The notes beneath the pieces are model-generated. The model had not been told where the DNA came from. It saw only the letters and a program-made list of their open reading frames with translations, and made no database searches. Both the position numbers and the translations under genes were made by a program. 64,000 nucleotides of DNA from Micromonospora halotolerans (GTDB taxonomy: Bacteria > Actinomycetota > Actinomycetes > Mycobacteriales > Micromonosporaceae): contig NZ_CP134876.1 in NCBI RefSeq assembly GCF_032108445.1, positions 5,890,001-5,954,000 on the forward strand, read 5' to 3'. This document shows, piece after piece, positions 1-8,383 of the stretch. Position 1 is the stretch's first letter. Each line of letters opens with the position of its first letter.

Positions 1-604
1 CGCGCCAGCCGCTGACCCGGTCGTGGGCCGGCATGACGTCTTCCGGCCCGCCGATGCAGGCGATGCGGCGGCGGCCGTGCTCGATCAGGTGCCGGGTGGC
101 CAGGTAGGCCCCGCCCCGGTTGTCGACCAGCACGCCGGGGGCGCTGGCGCCGGGCACCTGGCGGTCGAGCGAGACCCAGGGGGTGCGCGCGCGCTGCAAA
201 TCGGGGAGGAACCCGGCCGACCCGTGCGCCGGGACGATGAACAGCCCGTCGACCTGCCGGGCGAGGAAGGTGCGTACGTAGGTCGTCTGCCGCTCGTCGT
301 TCTCCGCGGCGTTGCCGATCAGGAGCGTGTAGCCCTTCGCGAACGACTCCTCCTCGATCGCGCGAGCCAGCGCGGCGAAGTAGGGGTTGGCGTTGTCGGG
401 GATGACCAGGCCGAGGGTCATCGTGCGGCTCATCCGCAGCGACCGGGCGATGCCGTTGGGACGGTAGCCGAGCTGCTCGACCGCGGCGAGCACCTTTGCC
501 CGGGTCTGTGCCGACACGGGGCGCGGCCCGCCATTGAGGACGTAGCTCACCACCGCCGGCGAGGTGCCCGCGAGGCGGGCCACGTCCGTCCGTCGAACCG
601 TCAC
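1..604 (-). CDS. LacI-family transcriptional regulator (C-terminus beyond the window)
   Basis: The minus-strand frame begins at a GTG (604-602) preceded by a GGAGG ribosome-binding site. The first ~55 residues are a canonical LacI helix-turn-helix (VRRTDVARLAGTSPAVVSYVLNG) with the hinge helix (NGIARSLR). A periplasmic-binding-protein-like sensor domain follows, including GLVIPDNANPYFAALARAIE and a typical LLIGNA strand. About 201 codons are visible; the family is usually 330-350 aa, so roughly the last 40% lies left of the window. The target genes are not in the window, but two matching palindromes upstream suggest autoregulation. The effector is probably a sugar, by family analogy only. Confidence 0.9.
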   Translation of the reverse strand, partial: MTVRRTDVARLAGTSPAVVSYVLNGGPRPVSAQTRAKVLAAVEQLGYRPNGIARSLRMSRTMTLGLVIPDNANPYFAALARAIEEESFAKGYTLLIGNAAENDERQTTYVRTFLARQVDGLFIVPAHGSAGFLPDLQRARTPWVSLDRQVPGASAPGVLVDNRGGAYLATRHLIEHGRRRIACIGGPEDVMPAHDRVSGWR

Positions 605-617
605 GCCGACCTCCGGT

Positions 618-685
618 CAACACGAGTTGCGCTCGATGTGTCGCAAATCATGTGACGAGCGTGTTCAGGTAGGCAACACGTGTTG
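618..685 (-). promoter_or_regulatory. Two palindromic operators and promoter of the left-edge LacI gene
   Basis: CAACACGTGTTG (674-685) is a perfect 12-bp palindrome, and CAACACGAGTTG (618-629) is the same site with one mismatch. Their centres are 56 bp apart. On the minus strand a promoter-like TTGCCT (676-671) and CATGAT (652-647) with an 18-bp spacer lie between them, so one operator overlaps the -35 and the other sits in the leader just before the ribosome-binding site. The arrangement suggests autorepression, possibly with looping. The site assignment is inference from symmetry and position. Confidence 0.6.
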
Positions 686-749
686 AACAGCCGTGATCCG
701 ACCGAGACCTGTGACGGCCCGGCTCCCCTGCGTTCCCCACACGGCGCCC

Positions 750-1754
750 TTACCGCGGCGAGCCCCGGGATCCCCGCGTGGCCGAACGAGGTGTCGAACC
801 CGCCGTGGCGGCCTGGAACAGCGCGGCCGTCGACCGGAGGTGGTCGACCAGCTCCGGCGGGCCGTCGACGTCGAACGGCTGCCCGATCGACGCCAACCGG
901 AGCGCGTGCCATTCGAGGGTGTCCGGCGGCGCGAGCCACCGGCAGGTGCCGTCCGGCTGGTCGGTCAGGGTGCCCGGCGGCGGCCCACCCAGGCGGTCCA
1001 CCACCTGGGCGGCCGGCGCGTGGATCACGACGTCGGCCGGGTACGTCGGGGCCATCCGCATGGTCCGCTCGGCCACGAAGGCGGCGACGTCTCCCCCGGG
1101 TACGTCCCTCGTGGCCGCCCGGGCACCGGTCGCGGCCACCGCCGTGACCCGGTCCAGCCGGAAGGTCCGCCAGTCGTCGCGGTCGAGGTCGAAGGCGAGC
1201 AGGTACCAGCGCCGCCCCGCCGTCACCAGGGCGCGCGGCTCGACATGCCGGCCCTCGTCGCGGTACCGGAACCGCAGCCGTTCGTGGTTGGCGATCGTCG
1301 CGGCGGCGACGACCAGCACGTCGGGGTCCACCGCCTCCCCGGCGAGTGAGAACGGGTGGGCCACGGTGGAGGCGGTCAGCGTGTCGACCCGGCGCCGCAG
1401 CCGGGCCGGCAGGACCTGGAGCAGCTTGCCCATCGCCCGCACCGCCGCCTCGTCCACCCCGGTCACCGGCTGCGCCGCCGCCGTGCGCAGCCCGATGGCC
1501 ACGGCGACCGCCTCGTCGTCCTCGAGCAGCAGCGGCGGCATCGCCGCGCCGGCGGTCAACCGGTACCCGCCCATCCCGCCCTGCTCGGCGTGCACCGGAT
1601 AGCCCAGCTCGCGTAGCCGGTCGATGTCGCGCCGCACGGTGCGGCCGGACACCCCGAGCCGCCCGGCCAGTTCGCTCCCCGACCACAGCCGAGGGGTCTG
1701 CAACAGCGACAGCAGGGAGAGCAGGCGGGCACGCGCGTCGGACATGCCTGCCAT
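750..1754 (-). CDS. WYL-domain transcriptional regulator (HTH_11/YafY type)
   Basis: This 334-aa protein has an N-terminal winged helix (residues ~8-60, GSELAGRLGVSGRTVRRDIDRLRELGYPV). A WYL sensor domain follows (~140-220), carrying the motif RRWYLLAFDLDRDDWRTFRLDRV, and then a C-terminal WCX-like domain. Members usually bind nucleotides or other ligands and regulate a neighbouring gene. The gene is divergent from the VOC-domain gene, 81 bp away, which is its most likely target. Either ATG 1754 or ATG 1745 could be the start. The C-terminal tail (SATRGSRGSPR) is low complexity. Confidence 0.9.
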   Translation of the reverse strand: MAGMSDARARLLSLLSLLQTPRLWSGSELAGRLGVSGRTVRRDIDRLRELGYPVHAEQGGMGGYRLTAGAAMPPLLLEDDEAVAVAIGLRTAAAQPVTGVDEAAVRAMGKLLQVLPARLRRRVDTLTASTVAHPFSLAGEAVDPDVLVVAAATIANHERLRFRYRDEGRHVEPRALVTAGRRWYLLAFDLDRDDWRTFRLDRVTAVAATGARAATRDVPGGDVAAFVAERTMRMAPTYPADVVIHAPAAQVVDRLGGPPPGTLTDQPDGTCRWLAPPDTLEWHALRLASIGQPFDVDGPPELVDHLRSTAALFQAATAGSTPRSATRGSRGSPR

Positions 1755-1835
1755 TGTGCCGCTCGACTAGGACGGAAACTGACCTATACGCGATCTACGG
1801 TGGGCGCAGTTCGCTTCGACACGAGGAGATTCGCC

Positions 1836-2354
1836 ATGAGCAGCACCGCACCCGCCGGCTATACGACCGCCGCGCCGTGGATCGTCACCCCGGACACCGG
1901 GCAGTTGCTGGACTTCGTCACCGCCGTCTTCGGCGGGGTCGAGCTCGGCCGGGTACGGCTGGAGGACGGGACCATCGGCCACGCCGAGATCCGCGTCGGC
2001 GACACGGTCCTGCTCGCCTTCGACCAGCAACCGGACTGGCCGGCCATGCCGTCGCTGCTGCGGGTCTTCGTCGCCGACGCCGACGCCGCCACCGAGCGCG
2101 CGGTCGCCGCCGGAGCCCGTGTGGTCACCGCACCGGCCACCCACGCCTTCGGCCAGCGGGGCGGCCGGGTGCGCGACCCGTTCGGCAACATCTGGTGGAT
2201 CAGCGCCGTGGTCGAGGACGTCGCACCCGAGGTGGGGATGCGGCGGCTCGCCGAACCCCGGTACGCCGAGGCGATGCGCGACGCGCAGGAGACCCTGGAC
2301 CGGGAGCTGAGCGGCCGCACGGACAGCGTCGTCAGCCGCCCGCTGATCGGCTGA
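1836..2354 (+). CDS. VOC-superfamily (glyoxalase/bleomycin-resistance-like, PhnB-type) protein
   Basis: The protein is 172 aa from ATG 1836, which has an AGGAG site 8 nt upstream; an upstream in-frame TTG/GTG start lacks one. The first ~120 residues show the PhnB/VOC pattern: VTPDTGQLLDFVTAVFGGVELGR, AEIRVGDTVLLAF, and the terminal RDPFGNIWWIS strand typical of VOC proteins. Substrate unknown. It is divergent from the WYL regulator and probably controlled by it. The C-terminal ~45 residues are helical and charged and lie outside the VOC fold. Confidence 0.85.
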   Translation: MSSTAPAGYTTAAPWIVTPDTGQLLDFVTAVFGGVELGRVRLEDGTIGHAEIRVGDTVLLAFDQQPDWPAMPSLLRVFVADADAATERAVAAGARVVTAPATHAFGQRGGRVRDPFGNIWWISAVVEDVAPEVGMRRLAEPRYAEAMRDAQETLDRELSGRTDSVVSRPLIG

Positions 2355-2461
2355 CGCCACACGGGCGCGGTGGACGACCGGCCACCCGGCGCCACCGGTC
2401 CGCCCGGTACCGCGGGCGGCGTCCTGTTCGTACCATCGCCGTGTCGGCGTTGGAGGTCGTC

Positions 2462-2932
2462 ATGTCGGTCGAGGATCGGGCCGGGAAGCCGAAGCTTCCG
2501 CCGCGGTGGTTCATCCGGCTGGCCTGGTCGGTGCACCGGGGTCTGTACCGGGCCTTCCGGGGGCGGGTCCTCTGGCGGCCCCGCGCCGACCGCTGGGGCA
2601 CCCTGCGGCTGTCCACGACCGGGCGCCGCACCGGTCAGCAGCGCAGCGTCATCGTCGCGTACCTGGAGGACGGGCCGAACCTGTTCACGCTGGCGATGAA
2701 CGGCTGGGGTGCGGGCGAGCCCGCCTGGTGGCTCAACCTGCAGGCGCATCCGGACGCGGCTGTCGACCTGGTCGGCGGGCGGCGGCTCGTCCGTGGGCGC
2801 GCCGCGACGGGCGACGAGCGGTCGCGGCTGTGGGCCCGCTGGCGCGAGATCGAGGCCAACCTCGACGCGCAGGCGGCGCTGCGGTCGTCCGAGACCGCCG
2901 TGGTGGTCCTGGAACCCCGCCCCGCCGGGTAG
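2462..2932 (+). CDS. Nitroreductase/quinone reductase family, F420 (deazaflavin)-dependent (DUF385-like)
   Basis: A 156-aa protein starting at ATG 2462 after a GGAG site. The sequence matches the Ddn/DUF385 split-barrel family: LRLSTTGRRTGQQRSVIVAYLEDGPNLFTLAMNGWG, then AWWLNLQAHPDAAVDL, and a closing RLWARWREIE helix. Family members bind F420 and reduce nitroimidazoles, quinones or other acceptors; the physiological substrate here cannot be read. It lies downstream of and in the same direction as the VOC gene (107-bp gap) and is followed by a strong hairpin. Confidence 0.85.
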   Translation: MSVEDRAGKPKLPPRWFIRLAWSVHRGLYRAFRGRVLWRPRADRWGTLRLSTTGRRTGQQRSVIVAYLEDGPNLFTLAMNGWGAGEPAWWLNLQAHPDAAVDLVGGRRLVRGRAATGDERSRLWARWREIEANLDAQAALRSSETAVVVLEPRPAG

Positions 2933-2970
2933 GGGTCGCCGAGCTCGACAACGCCCCGGGGCCGGCGGGG

Positions 2971-3035
2971 TCAGTCGAACTGGACGATCAGCTCGGCGAC
3001 CCGGCCGCCGCTGTAGCGGAGCGATGCGGCTGATC
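2971..3035 (-). pseudogene. Possible gene remnant: orphan C-terminal coding fragment
   Basis: One minus-strand frame reads SLRYSGGRVAELIVQFD followed by TGA (stop 2973-2971). This looks like the amphipathic end of a globular protein, but there is no open frame or start behind it, because the terminator hairpin at 3047-3084 interrupts. It may be a decayed SnoaL-like or similar gene; it could also be chance in GC-rich DNA. Confidence 0.22.
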
Positions 3036-3046
3036 GGCGGAGGCAC

Positions 3047-3084
3047 GGTCCGGGGCGGCGCCTTCACGGCCGCCGCCCCGGACC
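3047..3084. terminator. Bidirectional terminator hairpin
   Basis: Perfect 14-bp inverted arms (3047-3060 and 3071-3084) are separated by a 10-nt loop. The hairpin lies between the convergent deazaflavin-enzyme and subtilase genes. There is no U-tract, as is usual in actinomycetes. Confidence 0.7.
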
Positions 3085-3094
3085 CGGACGGGAG

Positions 3095-6000
3095 TCAGGC
3101 GATCCGGTAGGCCCGCTGGATCGTCTGGGTCACCGTGTTGCCGGCGGTGTCGGTGGCCGTCAGGCGCAGCGAGACGAAGCCGGGCCGCCGCGGGTGCCGG
3201 ACGAGGGCGACACCCCGGTGCACCGGCAACGCGACCCACGTCCGCCCGTCGTCGAACGAGGCCGAGACGCCGAGCGTCCGGTTGGCCGCGGCCGTGGAGC
3301 CGGCCAGCCGGTCCAGCGCCACGGGCAGGGCCATGGTCGTGCCGGCCCGGGCCGTGTTCGTGTCGTCGAGGGCGGGCATCGGCCGGGCTGTCGTGAGGGG
3401 CAGCCGCTCCGGCTTGACGGTGTGGGCCGAGGTGAAGGTCCACGCCACGGAGACCGACGTCGACAGGGTGTCCGGCGCGCCGCGGGTGACCGTCGCCTCC
3501 AGGCGGTAGGTGGCCTTGCCGGGGGGCACCGGGAAGTCCGCGTACAGGCCGTCCGCGGTGGCGATCTCCGTCCCGTCGCGGGACAGCCGGAGGTGGACCG
3601 CCAGGTCGTCGCGGCTGGCGGGGCGGCCGGTCGCGTCGCCGAACAGGGGCGGCGACGCGACCGAGATGGTGTCGCCGTCGCGGCCGGCGTACGCCAGCGG
3701 CGCCAAGGCCGGGGCGCGGCCCACCGTGGGCCCGAAGGGGGCGGCGTTCCAGGTCTGGGTGTACGTCCTGCCCGCCGCGAAGGTGGACTCCTGCGTGGTG
3801 AGGTTGTCGCCCTCGACGAACGTGGACGTCCAGACGATGCCGCCGTCGGTGTTGTAGTACTCGGTGGCGTGGAAGGGCAGGTCGAACGACGTGTTCGAAC
3901 CGATTGGCCCGGCGCCGCCGGGGGACGCCGCGCGGTGGAACCGGACGGCGGTCGCCGTGCTGGACTGGCTCCGGTAGGTCGCCTGCACGGTGGCGAGGTC
4001 CTTCGGCGACAGCTTCCGGGCGAGGCCGGTGAACATGTCGCCCTGGCGGACGTACGCGAGGTCGTACGTGTAGGGGCTGTTCCGGAAGCTGCGGTCGGGG
4101 CCGGGGCGGGCGAGCCCGACGCCCAGCGTCGCGGTGAACTCGGGGGCCGCGACGGCGGGGCCGATCCGGCCGAAGAAGACCTCCCCGAACGACACCCCGC
4201 TGAGCTGGACCCCCGGGTAGCGCAAGCCGTCGTCCCAGTTCGCGCTCACGTTGATCGAGAGCGGTGCGGCGTCCGGCTGCGGCACGGTCAGCGAGACCGG
4301 CCGCGCCGTGCGGGCGTCGAGCGCCTCGGTGACCGGGCCGCGCACGTCGAGGACCGGCTGGACGAGCAGGGTCGACGCATCGCCCTCGTGGATGGTGCTG
4401 TACAGCGCGTACCGGCCCTTGGGCAGCCGCAGGACACCGCCGCCCGGTTGCCCGTCCAGGCTGCTGAACTCGCCCGTGGCCAGGTTGGCCGCCACGGTGG
4501 TGTACTCGGTGGCCGGTCGGCCGTCGCGCCCGGTCTGGTCGAGCCGGACGTCGTAGCTCTCGATCTCCCGGTTGAGCGCGAACGGCGTGCGTACCCGCAG
4601 GTCCCCGGCGCCGGTGGCGAGCAGCGCGCCCTGGTAGACGCCGTCCGCGGCGTCCACCCGGGTGTCCACGGCGATCGTCGCCTCGGCGCGGCCGCCGGCC
4701 GGCACCACCAGGGTTGCCGGGCTGACGGTGACCATCCCGGCCGGCGCCGAGGCGATGCTCAGCGCCAGGGTGACCGGCGCGGTGCCCGTGTTGCGGTAGC
4801 CGACGACCTGCGTGAACGGGGTGTCGTCGGCGTGGGGCCAGCGCTGGACCGGGAAGTCGATGGCGCCGACCTCCGCGGCGACGGGCTGGGCGACCGCACG
4901 GCCGATGTCCACCCGGCCGACGCCCACCTCGTAGAGGGTGTTCTCGGCGGCCGGCTGGGCCGAGTCCATGAGGGCGGCCTTGAGCTGCGGTCCGGACCAG
5001 TCGGGATGCTGTCCGGCGAGGATCGCGGCGGAACCGGCCACGTGCGGAGTCGCCATCGAGGTGCCCGACATGGAGGCGTAGTCACCGCCGGGGGCTGCCG
5101 CCACGATGTCCACGCCCGGCGCGCTGATCTCCGGCTTGATGTGGTTGTCGCCGATGCGGGGACCCTTGCTGGAGAAGTACGCCCGCTGGTCGTCGGCGTC
5201 GACGGCGGCGACCGCGAGGGCGTCGTCCGCGGTGGCCGGCGAGGAGACCGACTTCGGCTTCCCCTCATTGCCGGCGGCGACCACGAAGAGCGTGCCGTAC
5301 CGGGTACTCAGGTCCTGGACCGCGGTCTCCAGCGGGTCGAGACCGGGTGTGTCGGTGCCGCCCACGCTCAGGTTGACGACCCGGGCCTTGGGCGCGGCCC
5401 ACTGCATGGCCGTGATGATGTCCGAATCCTGGCAGTCGTAGGTGGCGCAGACCTTGCCGACGAGCAGCTTCGCGCCCGGGGCCACGCCGCGGGACCTGCC
5501 GCCGGAGGCGGCTCCGCTGCCGACGATGGTCGAGGCCACGTGGGTGCCGTGACCCACGTTGTCGGCGGGATCGTTGCCGCCGGTGAAGTCCCGGACCTCC
5601 GCGAGGTGTCCGGCGAAGTCGGGGTGGCTGGCGTCGATTCCGGTGTCCAGGACCCCGACGGTGACGCCGGTGCCGTCGAAGCCGGCCTGCCAGGCCGCGG
5701 GCGCACCGATGTGCGGCACGCTGTGCTCCAGGGACACCCGGCGCTTGCCGTCCAGCCAGACGTGGGTCACCCCGGCGGCGAGCGTCCGTTCCGACGGCGT
5801 GCCGCGGGTGAGTGACGACCAGAGCGTGACCCGGTCGTCGATGTCCGCACGCACGGCGAGCGCGTGGGCGGCGGGCAGGTCGGCCCGCACCCGCCCGGCA
5901 CCCGCGACGGCGGCGGACCGCGCCTGCGCCGCGGCGTTCTCCGGGTACGCGACCAGCAGCGGCAGTTCCGGCGTCCGGTCGTCGTAGCCGAACTCGCCGA

Positions 6001-6325
6001 GCGTGGTGAGGTCGAACAGCCGCCGGTCGAGTCGACCGTCGTGCAGCAGCGGCACCGCGTCCACCGGGATGACGTACTGGTGGCCCCCTTCCCGGGTGCT
6101 CACGAACCGCATGCCCGTCCGCCCCGGCGCCCGCTGGATGTCGGGGCGGCCGTCCGCGCCCAGCGACACCCGGTCCCCGGTGATCAGGGTGAAGGAGCCG
6201 GCCGTGCCCGAGGCCGTGGGCGCGGGCCGCTCCTGCGCGTCCGCGGAGGGGGCCGTCAGGCCCGCCACCGCCAGCGCGGTCGCGAGCACCCCGGCTGTCA
6301 GGGCCCGTCGTTGCCGTCGTCGCAC
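3095..6325 (-). CDS. Secreted subtilisin-like serine protease (S8 family), multidomain
   Basis: I start the protein at GTG 6325, which follows GGAGAGG and gives an immediate signal peptide (VRRRQRRALTAGVLATALAVAG...ADAQ). An upstream in-frame ATG adds 51 unlikely residues. The result is 1076 aa. The catalytic triad is complete: Asp ~227 (VLDTGIDASHPDF), His ~259 (NVGHGTHVAS) and Ser ~423 (MSGTSMATPHVAG). The ~110-residue stretch before the protease resembles an N-terminal propeptide. About 600 residues of beta-rich C-terminal extension follow, without a recognisable anchor or sortase motif, so it is probably released. It is divergent from the SigE-family sigma gene (178-bp gap), which may drive it. 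Confidence 0.93.
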   Translation of the reverse strand: MRRRQRRALTAGVLATALAVAGLTAPSADAQERPAPTASGTAGSFTLITGDRVSLGADGRPDIQRAPGRTGMRFVSTREGGHQYVIPVDAVPLLHDGRLDRRLFDLTTLGEFGYDDRTPELPLLVAYPENAAAQARSAAVAGAGRVRADLPAAHALAVRADIDDRVTLWSSLTRGTPSERTLAAGVTHVWLDGKRRVSLEHSVPHIGAPAAWQAGFDGTGVTVGVLDTGIDASHPDFAGHLAEVRDFTGGNDPADNVGHGTHVASTIVGSGAASGGRSRGVAPGAKLLVGKVCATYDCQDSDIITAMQWAAPKARVVNLSVGGTDTPGLDPLETAVQDLSTRYGTLFVVAAGNEGKPKSVSSPATADDALAVAAVDADDQRAYFSSKGPRIGDNHIKPEISAPGVDIVAAAPGGDYASMSGTSMATPHVAGSAAILAGQHPDWSGPQLKAALMDSAQPAAENTLYEVGVGRVDIGRAVAQPVAAEVGAIDFPVQRWPHADDTPFTQVVGYRNTGTAPVTLALSIASAPAGMVTVSPATLVVPAGGRAEATIAVDTRVDAADGVYQGALLATGAGDLRVRTPFALNREIESYDVRLDQTGRDGRPATEYTTVAANLATGEFSSLDGQPGGGVLRLPKGRYALYSTIHEGDASTLLVQPVLDVRGPVTEALDARTARPVSLTVPQPDAAPLSINVSANWDDGLRYPGVQLSGVSFGEVFFGRIGPAVAAPEFTATLGVGLARPGPDRSFRNSPYTYDLAYVRQGDMFTGLARKLSPKDLATVQATYRSQSSTATAVRFHRAASPGGAGPIGSNTSFDLPFHATEYYNTDGGIVWTSTFVEGDNLTTQESTFAAGRTYTQTWNAAPFGPTVGRAPALAPLAYAGRDGDTISVASPPLFGDATGRPASRDDLAVHLRLSRDGTEIATADGLYADFPVPPGKATYRLEATVTRGAPDTLSTSVSVAWTFTSAHTVKPERLPLTTARPMPALDDTNTARAGTTMALPVALDRLAGSTAAANRTLGVSASFDDGRTWVALPVHRGVALVRHPRRPGFVSLRLTATDTAGNTVTQTIQRAYRIA

Positions 6326-6503
6326 ATCGTCCTCTCCGCCACGGGCCTCTCCCGGGACGGCACGATGACGCCTGGTCGGGCCGACGGGTTGATCAGCTGG
6401 GCTGTGACTGTGGTCACAATCTCGGCCCGTGCGGCGCAACCCGGCAACGCTCCCCTGTTGCATGCCGCGGGTGACCACGGTACGAGGCTCGGGCGCAGGC
6501 CAG

Positions 6504-7004
6504 ATGGGTGATGCCGAAGAGTTCGACGCCCTCTACGCGGCCTGCGCGGGACGGATCGTCGGTCACGTCTACATGCTGACCGGCAACCGCGGGGAGGCGG
6601 AGGACGCCGTCGCCGAGGCCTTCATGCGGGCCTGGCAGCGCTGGCGGACCGTGCGGGAGGCGGACAGCCCGGAGGCCTGGGTCCGCCGGGTCGCCTCCCG
6701 GATCGCGGTGAGCAGCTGGCGCAAGACCTTCAACCGCGTCCGCGCGCACCGCCGGGCCGCGGTCGAGCAGATCGTGCCCGGACTGAACGAGGACCACGTC
6801 GCCCTGCTGCAGGCGCTGCGGCGGCTGAGCGCCAACCAGCGCCGCGCCCTGGTGCTCTACCACCTGAACGATCTCAGCGTCGCCGAGGTGGCCGCCGAGA
6901 TGCGGGCGCCCGTCGGAACCGTCAAGACATACCTCGCCCGAGGCCGGAGAGCGATGGCGGAATTGCTGACCGAGACGCACCCCGAGGAGACCCACCATGG
7001 CTGA
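6504..7004 (+). CDS. SigE-family ECF RNA polymerase sigma factor
   Basis: The protein is 166 aa from ATG 6504; an in-frame upstream ATG at 6429 is possible, and neither has a strong ribosome-binding site. Region 2 is seen in EEFDALYAACAGRIVGHVYMLTGNRGEAEDAVAEAFMRAWQRW. Region 4 is seen in ALRRLSANQRRALVLYHLNDLSVAEVAAEMRAPVGTVKTYLARGRRAM. This matches the actinobacterial SigE (ECF50/ SACE-type) family. Its stop overlaps the start of the downstream membrane protein by 8 nt, the usual arrangement for a sigma factor and its modulator. Confidence 0.9.
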   Translation: MGDAEEFDALYAACAGRIVGHVYMLTGNRGEAEDAVAEAFMRAWQRWRTVREADSPEAWVRRVASRIAVSSWRKTFNRVRAHRRAAVEQIVPGLNEDHVALLQALRRLSANQRRALVLYHLNDLSVAEVAAEMRAPVGTVKTYLARGRRAMAELLTETHPEETHHG

Positions 7005-7683
7005 TCCTCGCGACGACCTCAAGGCGATCGCCGACGGGATCCGGCGCGTCACGACGCTACCGCCGGCAGAGACCCTGCGCCGTCGCAGCGACCGGCGGCG
7101 GCGCCGCGCCGCGGTCGCCGGGGCGGCGATGACCGTACTGGTGGTGGCCGCCGGCACCGCCCTGCTGCAGGCCCGGGACCACGTCGAGACACCGGACGAG
7201 GCTGCCGGCCCGGTGGGCCGGGCACCGGCGTCGGTCGTGCCGTCCGGGAGCGCCTCGACGGAACAGGAGATCCTCGCCGGCCAGCGGCAGACCCTGATCG
7301 TGGTGCCCGGCATGGGCGGGGCCGCACTCGCCGTCGACCGGGACGGCGACCGGGTCCGGGCCACCACCCAGCAGGGCATCGACGCCCGGGCCGTGTGGGT
7401 GCTGCGCCCCGCGGGCGACAAGTTCCAGATCATGCTGGCCACACCGGGTGCCGCCGGCCGGGTCTGCATGACCGTCGTGCACGACGCCGCGCCGGGTAGC
7501 GTCCGCTCCCGGGAGTGCGACCCCGCAGAGCAGGCGCAGCTCTTCAGGATCGAGAAGGTTCCCGACGGGACCTACTCGCTCTTCCAGGGCCGGCGCTACG
7601 TCCAGACCGTCGACGGCACCAACGCCCTGGTCCCCGACCTGCCCGAGGGCCTGACCACCACCTACGAGTTCGTCGCGCGCTGA
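6997..7683 (+). CDS. Single-pass membrane protein coupled to the sigma factor (putative anti-sigma/modulator)
   Basis: A 228-aa protein with an N-terminal cytoplasmic segment (MADPRDDLKAIADGIRRVTTLP) and an Arg-rich stretch (RRRSDRRRRRAA). One transmembrane helix follows (~46-64, VAGAAMTVLVVAAGTALL), then an external domain. The end of the external domain (LFRIEKVPDGTYSLFQGRRYVQTVDG) resembles a beta-trefoil or ricin-like lobe. The ATGGCTGA overlap implies translational coupling with the sigma gene. A role as anti-sigma or accessory protein is inferred from position; no zinc-binding anti-sigma motif is visible. Confidence 0.75.
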   Translation: MADPRDDLKAIADGIRRVTTLPPAETLRRRSDRRRRRAAVAGAAMTVLVVAAGTALLQARDHVETPDEAAGPVGRAPASVVPSGSASTEQEILAGQRQTLIVVPGMGGAALAVDRDGDRVRATTQQGIDARAVWVLRPAGDKFQIMLATPGAAGRVCMTVVHDAAPGSVRSRECDPAEQAQLFRIEKVPDGTYSLFQGRRYVQTVDGTNALVPDLPEGLTTTYEFVAR

Positions 7684-7693
7684 CCGGCACGCC

Positions 7694-8383
7694 TCATCCG
7701 GGGAGCGGGACCGGGCCGGCGCCGGGGTTGACGAGGCCGGACTCGTACGCGAGGACGACCAGCTGAACGCGGTCGCGGGCGTCCAGCTTCGACAGCAGGT
7801 TGCTGACGTGGGTCTTCGCCGTTGCCCGGCTGATGTGGAGGACGTGCGCCAGCTCGGCGTTGGACCGGCCGGCCGCGACCTGCACGAGCACCTCGCGTTC
7901 CCGCTGCGTGAGCCCGGCCAGCGCGGCCGGCGCCGGCCGCCGGGGCGGGACGGCGCTCCGGACGAATTCGGTGATCAACCGGCGGGTGAGGGTGGGCGTC
8001 AGCAGCGCCTCCCCGGTGGCCACCACCTTGATCGCCTCGAGGAGATGCTCGGGCGGGGTGTCCTTGAGGACGAAGCCGCTGGCTCCCGCGCGCAGCGCCT
8101 CGAACACGTACTCGTCGCGGTCGAAGGTGGTCACGACGAGCACCCGCGTGGTGGGCGCCGCATCGTCGTGCGCGATGCGCCGGGTGGCTTCCAGGCCGTC
8201 CATGGTGGGCATGCGGATGTCGATGAGCACCACGTCGGGCCGCAGGGCGTGCACCATCCGGATGGCCTGCGCACCGTCGGCGGCCTCGCCCACCACGGCC
8301 AGGTCGGGGTCGGAGTCGACCAGGGCCCGGAAACCGGCCCGGATGAGAGCCTCGTCGTCCACCACCAGCACCCGGACGCTCAT
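7694..8383 (-). CDS. NarL/LuxR-type response regulator
   Basis: The protein is 229 aa from ATG 8383. The receiver domain has the acidic pocket (VDDE), phospho-acceptor Asp (VVLIDIRMPTMDG) and conserved Lys (GFVLKDTP). The C-terminal LuxR helix-turn-helix is LTQREREVLVQVAAGRSNAELAHVLHISRATAKTHVSNLLSKL. It overlaps the upstream histidine kinase gene by 4 nt (ATGA), so the pair is co-translated. It likely responds to an envelope signal sensed by that kinase; targets are unknown. Confidence 0.95.
   Translation of the reverse strand: MSVRVLVVDDEALIRAGFRALVDSDPDLAVVGEAADGAQAIRMVHALRPDVVLIDIRMPTMDGLEATRRIAHDDAAPTTRVLVVTTFDRDEYVFEALRAGASGFVLKDTPPEHLLEAIKVVATGEALLTPTLTRRLITEFVRSAVPPRRPAPAALAGLTQREREVLVQVAAGRSNAELAHVLHISRATAKTHVSNLLSKLDARDRVQLVVLAYESGLVNPGAGPVPLPG

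Noticed and set aside
3194..5815. An 873-codon plus-strand open frame opposite the subtilase gene
   Set aside because: Low-complexity Arg/Gly/Val composition and no recognisable motif; the opposite strand encodes an intact protease with a full triad.
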